From Lachnospiraceae bacterium (GTDB lineage Bacteria > Bacillota > Clostridia > Lachnospirales > Lachnospiraceae), in NCBI GenBank assembly GCA_017620155.1, contig JAFZQY010000092.1, positions 1-62,910 on the forward strand: a stretch of DNA of 62,910 bases, in the 5' to 3' direction. Below are positions 7,818 to 16,034 of the stretch, one piece after another. Positions within the stretch are counted from its first letter, which is position 1; each line of letters begins with the position of its first letter. The translations under genes and the position numbers were made by a program. A model generated the notes under the pieces. It saw nothing but the letters and a program-made list of their open reading frames with translations. It searched no databases and was not told where the DNA came from.

Positions 7818-10327
7818 TTCACGGAACCTTCGGACTCTTCGGTATCACCTGCGAGTTCATCCAGGATCTTAGAAACAGTTTCTTTCATCTCTATAGACAT
7901 GTATTCAAGATAGGGGACATCACCGAGATCTGCGATGTGATGTTCCCTTAAATATATTATCTCGCTGCTGTGTTCCGACAGGAACTTAAGCGGTACGTGC
8001 CGTATCAATTCCGATGCGGCATCATTTTTGTTATTGCAGATTGTATCCCAATCGTTTTTCTCTTTTGCATGGGCATAATACTTGAGCACGCGGCGATACC
8101 AGAGCTCGGCACTGGGCTCACGGAATGAGCGCTGCCTGTCACCCTGCGTGATGCGGTCAAGAATAGCCAGAACATCTTTGTAGTAGTATTCTTCATACTC
8201 GGAAACCGAACCGGTCTCGGTATTGTCAGTAAAATACTCACCAGATACATCTATGATGATGGGATCGGCATAGATTATGAAGAGATCTTCAAGCCATTCT
8301 ATACGGCGGTTCAATCCCACATGAGTTTTCTCCGTATGATAAACGGAAGCATCGACAACCGATACATCGGGGATCCTGGAACGGACCAGGATTATCCTGT
8401 CATGATCATATGCTTTAAGTATCTTTCTGGCCATTGATTCAATATATTTCGTACAAACATCGGTCGCATCGGGCTGATCAATGACTGAAAATTCTTTTTC
8501 ATGCTCATGATAGAAATCGGATAACATGAATGCATCGGAAGCTGTGTAGAAATTATCCTCTAACTTCAACAGCTTCAGAGACGCTGCGGCATAGAAGTCC
8601 ACTATACAGTAATCATTGGGATTGCCGGATTTCTCAAAGATGTTTTCTTTGGATATATCCGTATTAACCCTGCTGTATTCGGTATTGGCATATTCGGGGT
8701 AACCCTTGCCGCCCAGAGAAGCGGGAGAGAGAAGGATGTTCTCAAAATGAGACTCGTAGCGTTCCACATCCTTGAGGATCTTTCTCAGGATAACGGACCC
8801 AAAGCATGTGATCCTGGGCTTGAGCATAGGAATATCAGGCCCCAGGACATAGTTGGTCCTGGCCAGAGACTCTAACTGTTCATAACCCAGAGGATGATCC
8901 ACGGGTTCGATCAATATGGTTTTCTTTAACAGCCTGGAATAAAAAGGAATATATGACAGGTGGGTTTTGATCCCCTCACCATCCCTGCTCATATCGAGGA
9001 TGAGCGCGAGAGAATCCCTGTTTCCGGTCAATTCCTTCATTGAAGTTGAGAAGTTGCCGAGCGAGAATACGCAGGGCACTTCACGACGGTCGGCAGTCTC
9101 GACATACATGGTGCGTTGAACGACATGAGGGTGGCATCCTACTATCAGATCGGCACCGCAATCGGCTATGTACTGCGCCGTATCTTTCTGGACTTCGGTC
9201 ACACCGTATTCGTTCATGTTTCCCCAGTGCATATATACGATGATATACTCTGCGCCGGACGATCTTGCTTCCTTGATCAGAGTTAAGCAGAATTCGTTAC
9301 TGTAATGGCCGGCGATCTGATCATCGATAGCTTTATCCGTCATGTTTGATACCATGGTCAGAGATATCAGTGCTATCTTGATGCCGGCGGAATAGAAGTA
9401 GATGGGGTTATCAAAATATGTTCCCGAGTTTAATATGCCGATCCTTTTTATCAGGGAAATGGTATCTTTGAGACCTTCGGATCCGCAATCCAGGTTATGG
9501 TTGTTGGCCGTAACGAGTACATCATATCCTGTGTCCTTCAGTGCGCGTAGGAAGGTGGAAGGAGTGTTGCAGTTGGGGGTACCGCGCATGGTACGAAGCT
9601 GCTCCCACTCATAAGGCGCATTATCATAGACTACGGTCTCGAGATTGCCGATAAGATGATCGAAATTGCCGAGACGCTCGCGTACGAGCTTGAAGGCAGG
9701 GCTGAAATCATAGTTATCCTCGGAAGCTTTCCGCTGCATCCACGCATTACACATGAGATCGCCGGTGATGACTATGCGGCCTTTTGCGGACATATACGAG
9801 CTGTAATCACGGTTTACCGATACAGATGTGACGGCACTTACCCCGTTCGGAAAAGTGATGGTGATATCCGCTTCACCTTTTTTGAAAGCAGTGATCTCAC
9901 CGTTATCATTTACCGTGACCACTGAAGGGTTGTTGGATTCAAATGTGGGATAGGTGACATCGTCGCTGTATTCATAGGCGAGCCTTGCACGTTCGCCGGA
10001 TCTTAAACATATCTTCTTGGGAGCTTTGACGCTGTCGGAGATGGTAGTGAAGCTTACGCGTTCGGATTCATCCATGCGGATCTCGTTACAATCCTCATCA
10101 CGGACGAAAGCACATATGGATACATAGTATTCCCGGCCGTTTACGAAACCGCGAACGAGCTTCCCGGACTTCTCTGTAACACGGGTCTTGAAGCTTTTCG
10201 TATCTTCGGGGTCTTTGTAGAACGAAAGAATATAACCTGCGGCCCCATCAACGGGATCGAAGTAAAACTTTGCATATTCGTCTCCGACCTGAACGCGGAG
10301 ATTATTCGGTATCGTAAGTTCGTTCAT
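7814..10327 (-). CDS. CapA-family metallophosphatase fused to a DUF6270-like domain
   Basis: An 837-residue multidomain protein. An N-terminal fibronectin-like region (about 1-95) leads to a bacterial Ig-like (Big_2) domain (about 100-175). A CapA/calcineurin-like metallophosphatase domain follows (about 180-480), with GDLMCN, GNLETVV, ANNHNLDCG, MHWG and GCHPHV motifs; a further region from about 540 to 810 resembles DUF6270. CapA relatives take part in poly-gamma-glutamate or capsule handling, but the substrate here is unknown. I chose the ATG at 10327 (GGAGAGG just upstream) over a TTG at 10345. No signal peptide or membrane helix is seen, which is odd for CapA. Confidence 0.75.
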   Translation of the reverse strand: MNELTIPNNLRVQVGDEYAKFYFDPVDGAAGYILSFYKDPEDTKSFKTRVTEKSGKLVRGFVNGREYYVSICAFVRDEDCNEIRMDESERVSFTTISDSVKAPKKICLRSGERARLAYEYSDDVTYPTFESNNPSVVTVNDNGEITAFKKGEADITITFPNGVSAVTSVSVNRDYSSYMSAKGRIVITGDLMCNAWMQRKASEDNYDFSPAFKLVRERLGNFDHLIGNLETVVYDNAPYEWEQLRTMRGTPNCNTPSTFLRALKDTGYDVLVTANNHNLDCGSEGLKDTISLIKRIGILNSGTYFDNPIYFYSAGIKIALISLTMVSNMTDKAIDDQIAGHYSNEFCLTLIKEARSSGAEYIIVYMHWGNMNEYGVTEVQKDTAQYIADCGADLIVGCHPHVVQRTMYVETADRREVPCVFSLGNFSTSMKELTGNRDSLALILDMSRDGEGIKTHLSYIPFYSRLLKKTILIEPVDHPLGYEQLESLARTNYVLGPDIPMLKPRITCFGSVILRKILKDVERYESHFENILLSPASLGGKGYPEYANTEYSRVNTDISKENIFEKSGNPNDYCIVDFYAAASLKLLKLEDNFYTASDAFMLSDFYHEHEKEFSVIDQPDATDVCTKYIESMARKILKAYDHDRIILVRSRIPDVSVVDASVYHTEKTHVGLNRRIEWLEDLFIIYADPIIIDVSGEYFTDNTETGSVSEYEEYYYKDVLAILDRITQGDRQRSFREPSAELWYRRVLKYYAHAKEKNDWDTICNNKNDAASELIRHVPLKFLSEHSSEIIYLREHHIADLGDVPYLEYMSIEMKETVSKILDELAGDTEESEGSVN

Positions 10328-10438
10328 AATCCTCTCCGAAAACAAAGTAAAACATATACAAATATGATAACATATATGAGATGGATGGTGTCACATTATT
10401 GTTGTGGCATACTATTATAATTTGAGAGGTATATGGGT

Positions 10439-10831
10439 ATGAAAAGAGTGGAAAAGTTTTTAAAGGATGCTGAAGTATATTACCTGGCAACCGTTGACGG
10501 CGATCAACCCAGAGTCAGACCCTTCGGTACCGTGAATGTATTCGAGGATAAAATCTATATCCAGACAGGCAAGGTGAAGGATGTCTCCAAGCAGATCCAC
10601 GCCAATCCCAAGGTTGAGATATGTGCATTCAAGGACGGAGACTGGTTAAGAGTCGCAGGAGAACTCGTTGAAGATGAGCGCCGCGAAGCAAAAGAAGCCA
10701 TGCTTGATGCTTATCCGAACCTCAAGGCTATGTACAGCGTTGATGACGGAAACACTGAGGTATTCTATTTGAAGAACGCGAAAGCCACTTTCAGTTCGTT
10801 TACAAAGGCTCCCGAGACCGTAGAGTTTTAA
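10439..10831 (+). CDS. Pyridoxamine 5'-phosphate oxidase-like flavin split-barrel protein
   Basis: A 130-residue single-domain protein of the FMN-binding split-barrel superfamily. The family pattern is visible in [17 protein letters not shown] near residue 15 and in [11 protein letters not shown] near residue 40. Close relatives in Clostridia bind FMN or a related flavin, but the physiological reaction is usually unknown. ATG at 10439 has GAGAGG 9 bases upstream and is preferred to ATG 10433, which is only 3 bases away. Its stop overlaps the stop of the convergent chemoreceptor gene by 2 bases. Confidence 0.85.
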   Translation: MKRVEKFLKDAEVYYLATVDGDQPRVRPFGTVNVFEDKIYIQTGKVKDVSKQIHANPKVEICAFKDGDWLRVAGELVEDERREAKEAMLDAYPNLKAMYSVDDGNTEVFYLKNAKATFSSFTKAPETVEF

Positions 10832-12246
10832 CTGTACAGCGTTCCTACCATCTCGGCTATCTCGCTGGCATGAACGCGAAGCTGTTCGATGGTCTTATCG
10901 ATCTCTTCCATGTCCTCGTTTTCTGAGGTGACATTCCTGCTGATCTCGGAGATCTTGGTGAGCATGTCCTTTACAGAGGCGTTCATGCTCCCTAAGATCT
11001 GGCCGATATTCTCGGTCGTATCCTTGGTGGAGTTGGAGAGGCTCTGTACTTCGGTGGCAACTACCGCGAAGCCTCTTCCTGCTTCACCTGCACGGGCAGC
11101 CTCGATGCTGGCATTAAGAGACAGAAGATTGGTCTGATCTGCAATGTTCTGGATGCTGTTGATTATATTCATGGAATCATCAACTGATTTCTCTATGGAT
11201 TGAGCAGAGCTTACGAGATCCGACTGCTTTTCCGCTACATCCTGCATCTGATCGGCTGCGGTACGGACGGTCTTGGCGATATCCGATATTCCGTTTATGA
11301 GAGACTCAATCTTCGGAGCCATCTCTGTCTGGAATCTTACTTCGTTCTCCTTCTGGTCAGTGATGTCGAGAATGGTTCCGGCAGCCATCAGGGGAGTCCT
11401 GCGGTCATGAGACCATACAACCATGCTTGAGGCCCTTACCCATCTGTAATTGCCGTCCTTGTGGAGCATACGGTATTCCATGTCGAACACTGTCTTGCCA
11501 CTGGGATCGGAGAGCTGCCTCGCCATCGCGGCAGATGCTTCGGGAACATCATCCGGATGCATCTTGGTTATCCACGATTCCATGATATCCGGGAAATCAT
11601 AGGAATTGGAATAACCGAGGATCTTCTTGAACTGATCCGAGAAGACCATCGGAGAGTTGATATCGTCGATGGCATATTTTGTCAGATCCATGCTCCATGA
11701 TCCTTCGAGCATCATCATATCTACAGCTCCCTGTCGGCGCTGACCTATCTCAAGTTTTTCTGCAATCTTGGTCTGTTCGTCAATATCGGCGAATGTTCCG
11801 AGGAAGACGATGGGTGTGCCGTCAGGTTTTCTGATGCAGTCGCCCGCAGCATGGAACAGTTTGTAGTCGCCGGTTCCCGTCAGCAGTCTGTAGTCAATAT
11901 CGAATTTTGTCCGGTTCGTCCTATCTTCGGCAGCGGCGGCAAAGGCACCGAATACAGCCGGCGCATCATCGGGGTGGATGATCTTGCCGAGAGATTCGAT
12001 CTTATCCGGGAGTTCTTCCTTGGAAAAGCCAAGCATCCTGCGCATTGTGTCGGTATAGATCACATCTCCCTGCTCGCCGTCTTCGGTGTAGTAGCAGAAC
12101 CACAAACCCAGAGAAGCACATTGATTAACGGCTTCGAGTTCTTTTTCTGCGATATCCGCGCGTGTTTTTTCAGCTTCAAGCTGCTGCTTTAAGTCCTGTA
12201 TCAATCGATCGGTTTCTGATATTGTGTTTTTGGTCTTTCCAAACAT
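10828..12246 (-). CDS. Soluble PAS-domain methyl-accepting chemotaxis protein
   Basis: A 472-residue cytoplasmic chemoreceptor-like protein. A short coiled coil is followed by two PAS_3-type domains (about 55-180 and 185-310) with repeated [11 protein letters not shown] and [12 protein letters not shown] cores, then a short MCP signalling domain whose hairpin tip is recognisable in [20 protein letters not shown] near residue 390. There is no transmembrane helix or HAMP domain. PAS_3 domains often bind haem or flavin, suggesting redox or oxygen sensing. I chose ATG at 12246 (GGAGG 9 bases upstream). The MCP domain is truncated relative to classical receptors. Confidence 0.88.
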   Translation of the reverse strand: MFGKTKNTISETDRLIQDLKQQLEAEKTRADIAEKELEAVNQCASLGLWFCYYTEDGEQGDVIYTDTMRRMLGFSKEELPDKIESLGKIIHPDDAPAVFGAFAAAAEDRTNRTKFDIDYRLLTGTGDYKLFHAAGDCIRKPDGTPIVFLGTFADIDEQTKIAEKLEIGQRRQGAVDMMMLEGSWSMDLTKYAIDDINSPMVFSDQFKKILGYSNSYDFPDIMESWITKMHPDDVPEASAAMARQLSDPSGKTVFDMEYRMLHKDGNYRWVRASSMVVWSHDRRTPLMAAGTILDITDQKENEVRFQTEMAPKIESLINGISDIAKTVRTAADQMQDVAEKQSDLVSSAQSIEKSVDDSMNIINSIQNIADQTNLLSLNASIEAARAGEAGRGFAVVATEVQSLSNSTKDTTENIGQILGSMNASVKDMLTKISEISRNVTSENEDMEEIDKTIEQLRVHASEIAEMVGTLYS

Positions 12247-12310
12247 AACTGATCCTCCATAGTTCTTACTAAATGATTGTATAAATTTGAATACAATCCC
12301 CATATATACA

Positions 12311-12339
12311 ACGATATGTCATGCACCTTAATGTGTCAA
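12311..12339 (-). promoter_or_regulatory. Candidate sigma-A promoter of the chemoreceptor gene
   Basis: On the minus strand TTGACA (12334-12339) is a perfect -35, and 17 bp later TATCGT (12311-12316) matches four of six -10 bases. It lies 65 bases upstream of the start. I do not see a sigma-28 motif here, unlike the flagellin gene. Confidence 0.5.
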
Positions 12340-12396
12340 TATTAATTAAGAATACACGCTTTATTTTGTGGTCGTATTTTGATAAAATACAAGATA

Positions 12397-12729
12397 ATGA
12401 AGTGTAAGAAATGTATATCAATGATCCCCGCATACCTCGAAGAATCTCTGGATACGAGGCAGATGCAGGAATTCCTGGATCATATAGATAATTGTCCCGA
12501 ATGCAAGGAAGAACTGACCATTCAGTTTCTGATCTCCGACGGCCTGAAAACACTGGAAACAGGCGATAATTACGATCTCCAGTCAGCCATGGACGATAAG
12601 GTCAGCTCATCCCACAGAGAGATAGAACTCCACAACCGGCTTTTTACGATAAGGAATGTCTGTGTGGGGCTTGTTTTGCTGATGTGCGCCATAGCTGGTT
12701 TTGGCGTGTATTATGTGTTTTTTATGTAG
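12397..12729 (+). CDS. Small zf-HC2 (anti-sigma-like) membrane protein
   Basis: A 110-residue protein with an N-terminal putative zinc finger (MKCKKC and HIDNCPEC, residues 1-38) and a C-terminal transmembrane helix (about 87-108). The HXXXCXXC pattern is typical of zinc-binding anti-sigma factors and related regulators, but no ECF sigma factor gene is adjacent. I chose the ATG at 12397, where the finger begins; the longer TTG start adds six residues. No strong ribosome-binding site is seen. It ends 3 bases before polA, so the two are probably co-transcribed. Confidence 0.7.
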   Translation: MKCKKCISMIPAYLEESLDTRQMQEFLDHIDNCPECKEELTIQFLISDGLKTLETGDNYDLQSAMDDKVSSSHREIELHNRLFTIRNVCVGLVLLMCAIAGFGVYYVFFM

Positions 12730-12732
12730 AAA

Positions 12733-15426
12733 ATGAGCAAGATAGTATTAATTGACGGTCACAGCATATTAAACCGTGCTTTCTACGGTGTTCCCGATCT
12801 GACTAATTCCGCCGGAACCCATGTAAACGCCATATACGGTTTCCTGAACATCATGTTCATGATACTTGAGGAGGAAAAGCCCGAGTATCTGACAGTTGCT
12901 TTTGATGTTCATGCACCGACGTTCAGGCATGAGCTTTTTGCGGATTACAAGGGCACCAGATCTCCGATGGCTCCCGAACTTCGCGAGCAGGTACCGCTGA
13001 TCCAGGAAGTTCTTAAGTCGATGAACATAAACGTTCAGATGCTTCCCGGATATGAAGCCGATGATGTCCTGGGTACAATTGCAAAGGAATGCCAGTCTCA
13101 GGGGCTCGAGGTCAGTCTTGTTTCGGGCGACCGCGATCTGCTTCAGATATCGGATGAGCATATTCGCATCCGCATCCCCAAGACAAAAGGCGGAAAGACT
13201 ACGATCGAGAATTATTATCCGGGAGACGTGGTTAATGAATACGGTGTAACTCCCGCAGTCTTCATAGACATGAAGGCCCTGATGGGCGATTCTTCCGATA
13301 ATGTGCACGGAGTCGCCGGTGTAGGCCCTAAATCCGCCGAAAAACTACTGAAAGAATACGGCAGCCTGGACGGAATATATGAGCATGTCGATGAGATGAA
13401 GAAATCCGCGGTAAAAGAAAACCTTATCCGCGATAAAGAGCAGGCATATCTTGCCCGGAAGCTCGTTACTATCTGTATTGAGGCTCCGGTAGATTTTAAA
13501 CTCGAAGATGCGCTTATCGGAGATTTCTATAATCCCGTATCATATGAGCTTTTCAAGAAACTGGAATTCAAGAATTACTTAAGCAGATTTGAATCAGGCT
13601 CGACCGGAGACAGTACGGATATCGAGGCGGGGTTTAATACGATCACGGATCTGCCTGAAGCGGAAAGCTTTTTTGCCGATCTGAAGAAGACCATAACCGA
13701 AACAGCTTTAAAAGCACCTGCCGATGCCGCATCCGTATCTTTGGCCGTTTATATGCCCCTGGGCAAATGTGCCGAAAGGCTCAGCACAGTATCCGTATGC
13801 ATAGGTGATGATAAGGTTACTACGATAGCCTGCGGCGGAATGATCGTATCATACGATCTCATAAACAGAGTCAAAGATATCCTGAGCATGCCTGCGGTTA
13901 AGCTTATCACGTTTGATTCGAAGAACATCTACGAACTGCTTGATATAGACGGTCTTGAGGATCGCACCTTCGATATGACCATAGCAGCGTATCTGTGCGA
14001 CCCGCTTCGCGGAAAATATGATGCGGAGTATGTTTCGTCCAGATATCTGGATAAGATGATCCCTGATTTTTCGTCGATCACCGGTTGTAAGACCGGCTTT
14101 GAGGGGGCTTATGATGCCGATCCCGATGCGGTGATCAGGTTCTCGGCTTTCTGTGCGCATACCGCATATGCGGCTTATGATAGGCTGTCTGAGGCTGTCG
14201 AAAAAGCCGGCATGATGAAGCTTTTTACCGAGATAGAGATGCCTCTTTCGCGCGTACTTGCATCAATGGAGCATGCGGGTATCAGAGTCCGCAGAGATAA
14301 ACTTAAGGATTTCTCGCAGACGCTCGGCGAGGGGATGAAGGATCTCGAACAGAAGATCTATGATGAGGCCGGAGAGGAATTCAACATCTTATCCCCCAAA
14401 CAGCTCGGAGTCATCTTATTCGAGAAGATGGGCTTAAAAGGCGGCAAGAAGACCAAGACCGGTTATTCCACATCGGCAGATGTCCTGGAGAAGATGACTG
14501 ATGTTCCGATAGTCTCGGATATCCTCAAATACAGGGGGTTAAGCAAGTTAAAGAGCACTTATGCCGACGGACTGGCAGAATTCATAGATGAGGATGAGAG
14601 GATAAGATCATCCTTCCATCAGACGGTTACGGCGACCGGACGAATATCATCATCCGATCCCAACATGCAGAACATACCCACCAGAACGGAGCTCGGACGG
14701 GAACTCAGACGTGCGTTCATACCATCCGAAGGATGCGTATTCGCAGACGCCGATTACAGCCAGATCGAACTCCGGATCCTGGCTCATATGGCCGGCGATG
14801 AAGACCTGATAGCCAGCTACAGGGAAGGTGCGGATATTCACAGGATTACCGCATCCAAGGTGTTCGGAGTACCTGCGGAAGAGGTTGATGATCTGCTGCG
14901 ACGAAGAGCCAAGGCAGTTAACTTCGGCATAGTGTACGGTATTTCTTCCTATGGCCTTTCCGAGGACATCGGTGTTTCGCGTAAAGAGGCTGAAGAGTAT
15001 ATCCGCAGCTATTTTGCGACTTTCCCGGGTATAAAAAAGTATCTTGACGGTTGTGTGGAGAGCGCGCGTGAAACAGGTGTCGTATCTACACTTTACGGAA
15101 GGATCCGTCCGATCCCCGATCTTACGAGTTCCAATTTCATGCAGCGTCAGTTCGGAGAGAGAGTTGCGATGAACTCGCCCATACAGGGTACTGCCGCGGA
15201 CATCATGAAGATCGCTATGATCCGTGTATGGAAAAGACTCAGGGAAGAAGGCTTAAGATCGAAGATCGTGCTTCAGATCCATGACGAGCTCCTGATAGAT
15301 ACATATGAGGATGAGAAAATATGTGTCTGCGACATTCTGAAGAACGAGATGGAAAAAGCTGCTGATCTTAAGGTCGACCTGATCGCTGATCTTCATACGG
15401 GTAATGACTGGTACGAGGCAAAATGA
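12733..15426 (+). CDS. polA: DNA polymerase I
   Basis: An 897-residue DNA polymerase for Okazaki-fragment processing and repair. An N-terminal 5'-3' exonuclease (about 1-290) contains DGHSILNRAFYG and GDSSDNVHGVAGVGPK. The central domain corresponds to the 3'-5' exonuclease but lacks the acidic catalytic triad (no DTE motif, no YAXXD), so proofreading is probably absent as in Bacillus Pol I. The polymerase domain has motif A DADYSQIELRILAHM, motif B AKAVNFGIVYG and motif C QIHDELLID. It overlaps coaE by 4 bases. There is no clear ribosome-binding site before its ATG; coupling to the preceding gene is likely. Confidence 0.97.
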   Translation: MSKIVLIDGHSILNRAFYGVPDLTNSAGTHVNAIYGFLNIMFMILEEEKPEYLTVAFDVHAPTFRHELFADYKGTRSPMAPELREQVPLIQEVLKSMNINVQMLPGYEADDVLGTIAKECQSQGLEVSLVSGDRDLLQISDEHIRIRIPKTKGGKTTIENYYPGDVVNEYGVTPAVFIDMKALMGDSSDNVHGVAGVGPKSAEKLLKEYGSLDGIYEHVDEMKKSAVKENLIRDKEQAYLARKLVTICIEAPVDFKLEDALIGDFYNPVSYELFKKLEFKNYLSRFESGSTGDSTDIEAGFNTITDLPEAESFFADLKKTITETALKAPADAASVSLAVYMPLGKCAERLSTVSVCIGDDKVTTIACGGMIVSYDLINRVKDILSMPAVKLITFDSKNIYELLDIDGLEDRTFDMTIAAYLCDPLRGKYDAEYVSSRYLDKMIPDFSSITGCKTGFEGAYDADPDAVIRFSAFCAHTAYAAYDRLSEAVEKAGMMKLFTEIEMPLSRVLASMEHAGIRVRRDKLKDFSQTLGEGMKDLEQKIYDEAGEEFNILSPKQLGVILFEKMGLKGGKKTKTGYSTSADVLEKMTDVPIVSDILKYRGLSKLKSTYADGLAEFIDEDERIRSSFHQTVTATGRISSSDPNMQNIPTRTELGRELRRAFIPSEGCVFADADYSQIELRILAHMAGDEDLIASYREGADIHRITASKVFGVPAEEVDDLLRRRAKAVNFGIVYGISSYGLSEDIGVSRKEAEEYIRSYFATFPGIKKYLDGCVESARETGVVSTLYGRIRPIPDLTSSNFMQRQFGERVAMNSPIQGTAADIMKIAMIRVWKRLREEGLRSKIVLQIHDELLIDTYEDEKICVCDILKNEMEKAADLKVDLIADLHTGNDWYEAK

Positions 15427-16034
15427 AAACCATAGGTATAACCGGCGGAGTCGGATGCGGCAAGTCCGCAATCGTAAATCATATCGGGGATCATTACAAT
15501 GCCCGGATCATTTTCGCGGATAATCTTGCTTATGAATTGGAGAGTCCGGGGCATGAGTGTTATGATGATATAGTAGCTCTTCTGGGCAGGGATATATTAA
15601 GCGAAGACGGTATGCTTGACAAGCGCGCAATGGCCGCGAAGATATTCGCCGATCAGGATCTTCTGCTTAAGGTAAACGGGATCATCCATCCTGCGGTCAA
15701 GAAGTATATCCTTAAGGCTATAGAGGATGAAAAAGCAGCCGGCAGGTACGATCTTTTCGTGCTCGAAGCGGCTCTTCTTATCGAGGAAAAGTATTATGAG
15801 ATCCTCGATGAATTATGGTATGTGAGATGTGATGAGGATATCCGGCGGGAAAGGCTTAAGACCACTCGCGGATATTCGGACGAAAAGATAGATGGAATCA
15901 TGGGTTCGCAGCTTGATGATGAGACATTCATGAAGTACTGCAAGCATGTGATCGACAATAACGGCAGTCTGGATGATGCATATGCACAGACGGACGCATA
16001 TTTAAGCGAATTTACTGCATTGGAGGAGACATGA
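15423..16034 (+). CDS. coaE: Dephospho-CoA kinase
   Basis: A 203-residue P-loop kinase that phosphorylates dephospho-CoA to CoA, the last step of coenzyme A synthesis. The Walker A motif is GGVGCGKSA at residues 8-16, FADNLAYE is the usual substrate-site region, and LEAALLIE followed by RRERL and a SQLDDE lid segment match the family. Length is typical. The start overlaps the polA stop as ATGA and the end overlaps the FtsA-like gene as ATGA, giving a tightly coupled polA-coaE-ftsA-like run. Confidence 0.95.
   Translation: MKTIGITGGVGCGKSAIVNHIGDHYNARIIFADNLAYELESPGHECYDDIVALLGRDILSEDGMLDKRAMAAKIFADQDLLLKVNGIIHPAVKKYILKAIEDEKAAGRYDLFVLEAALLIEEKYYEILDELWYVRCDEDIRRERLKTTRGYSDEKIDGIMGSQLDDETFMKYCKHVIDNNGSLDDAYAQTDAYLSEFTALEET

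Noticed and set aside
10416-10421. TATAAT as promoter of the split-barrel gene
   Set aside because: The -10 match is perfect, but no -35 lies at 16-18 bp and transcription would start within the ribosome-binding site.
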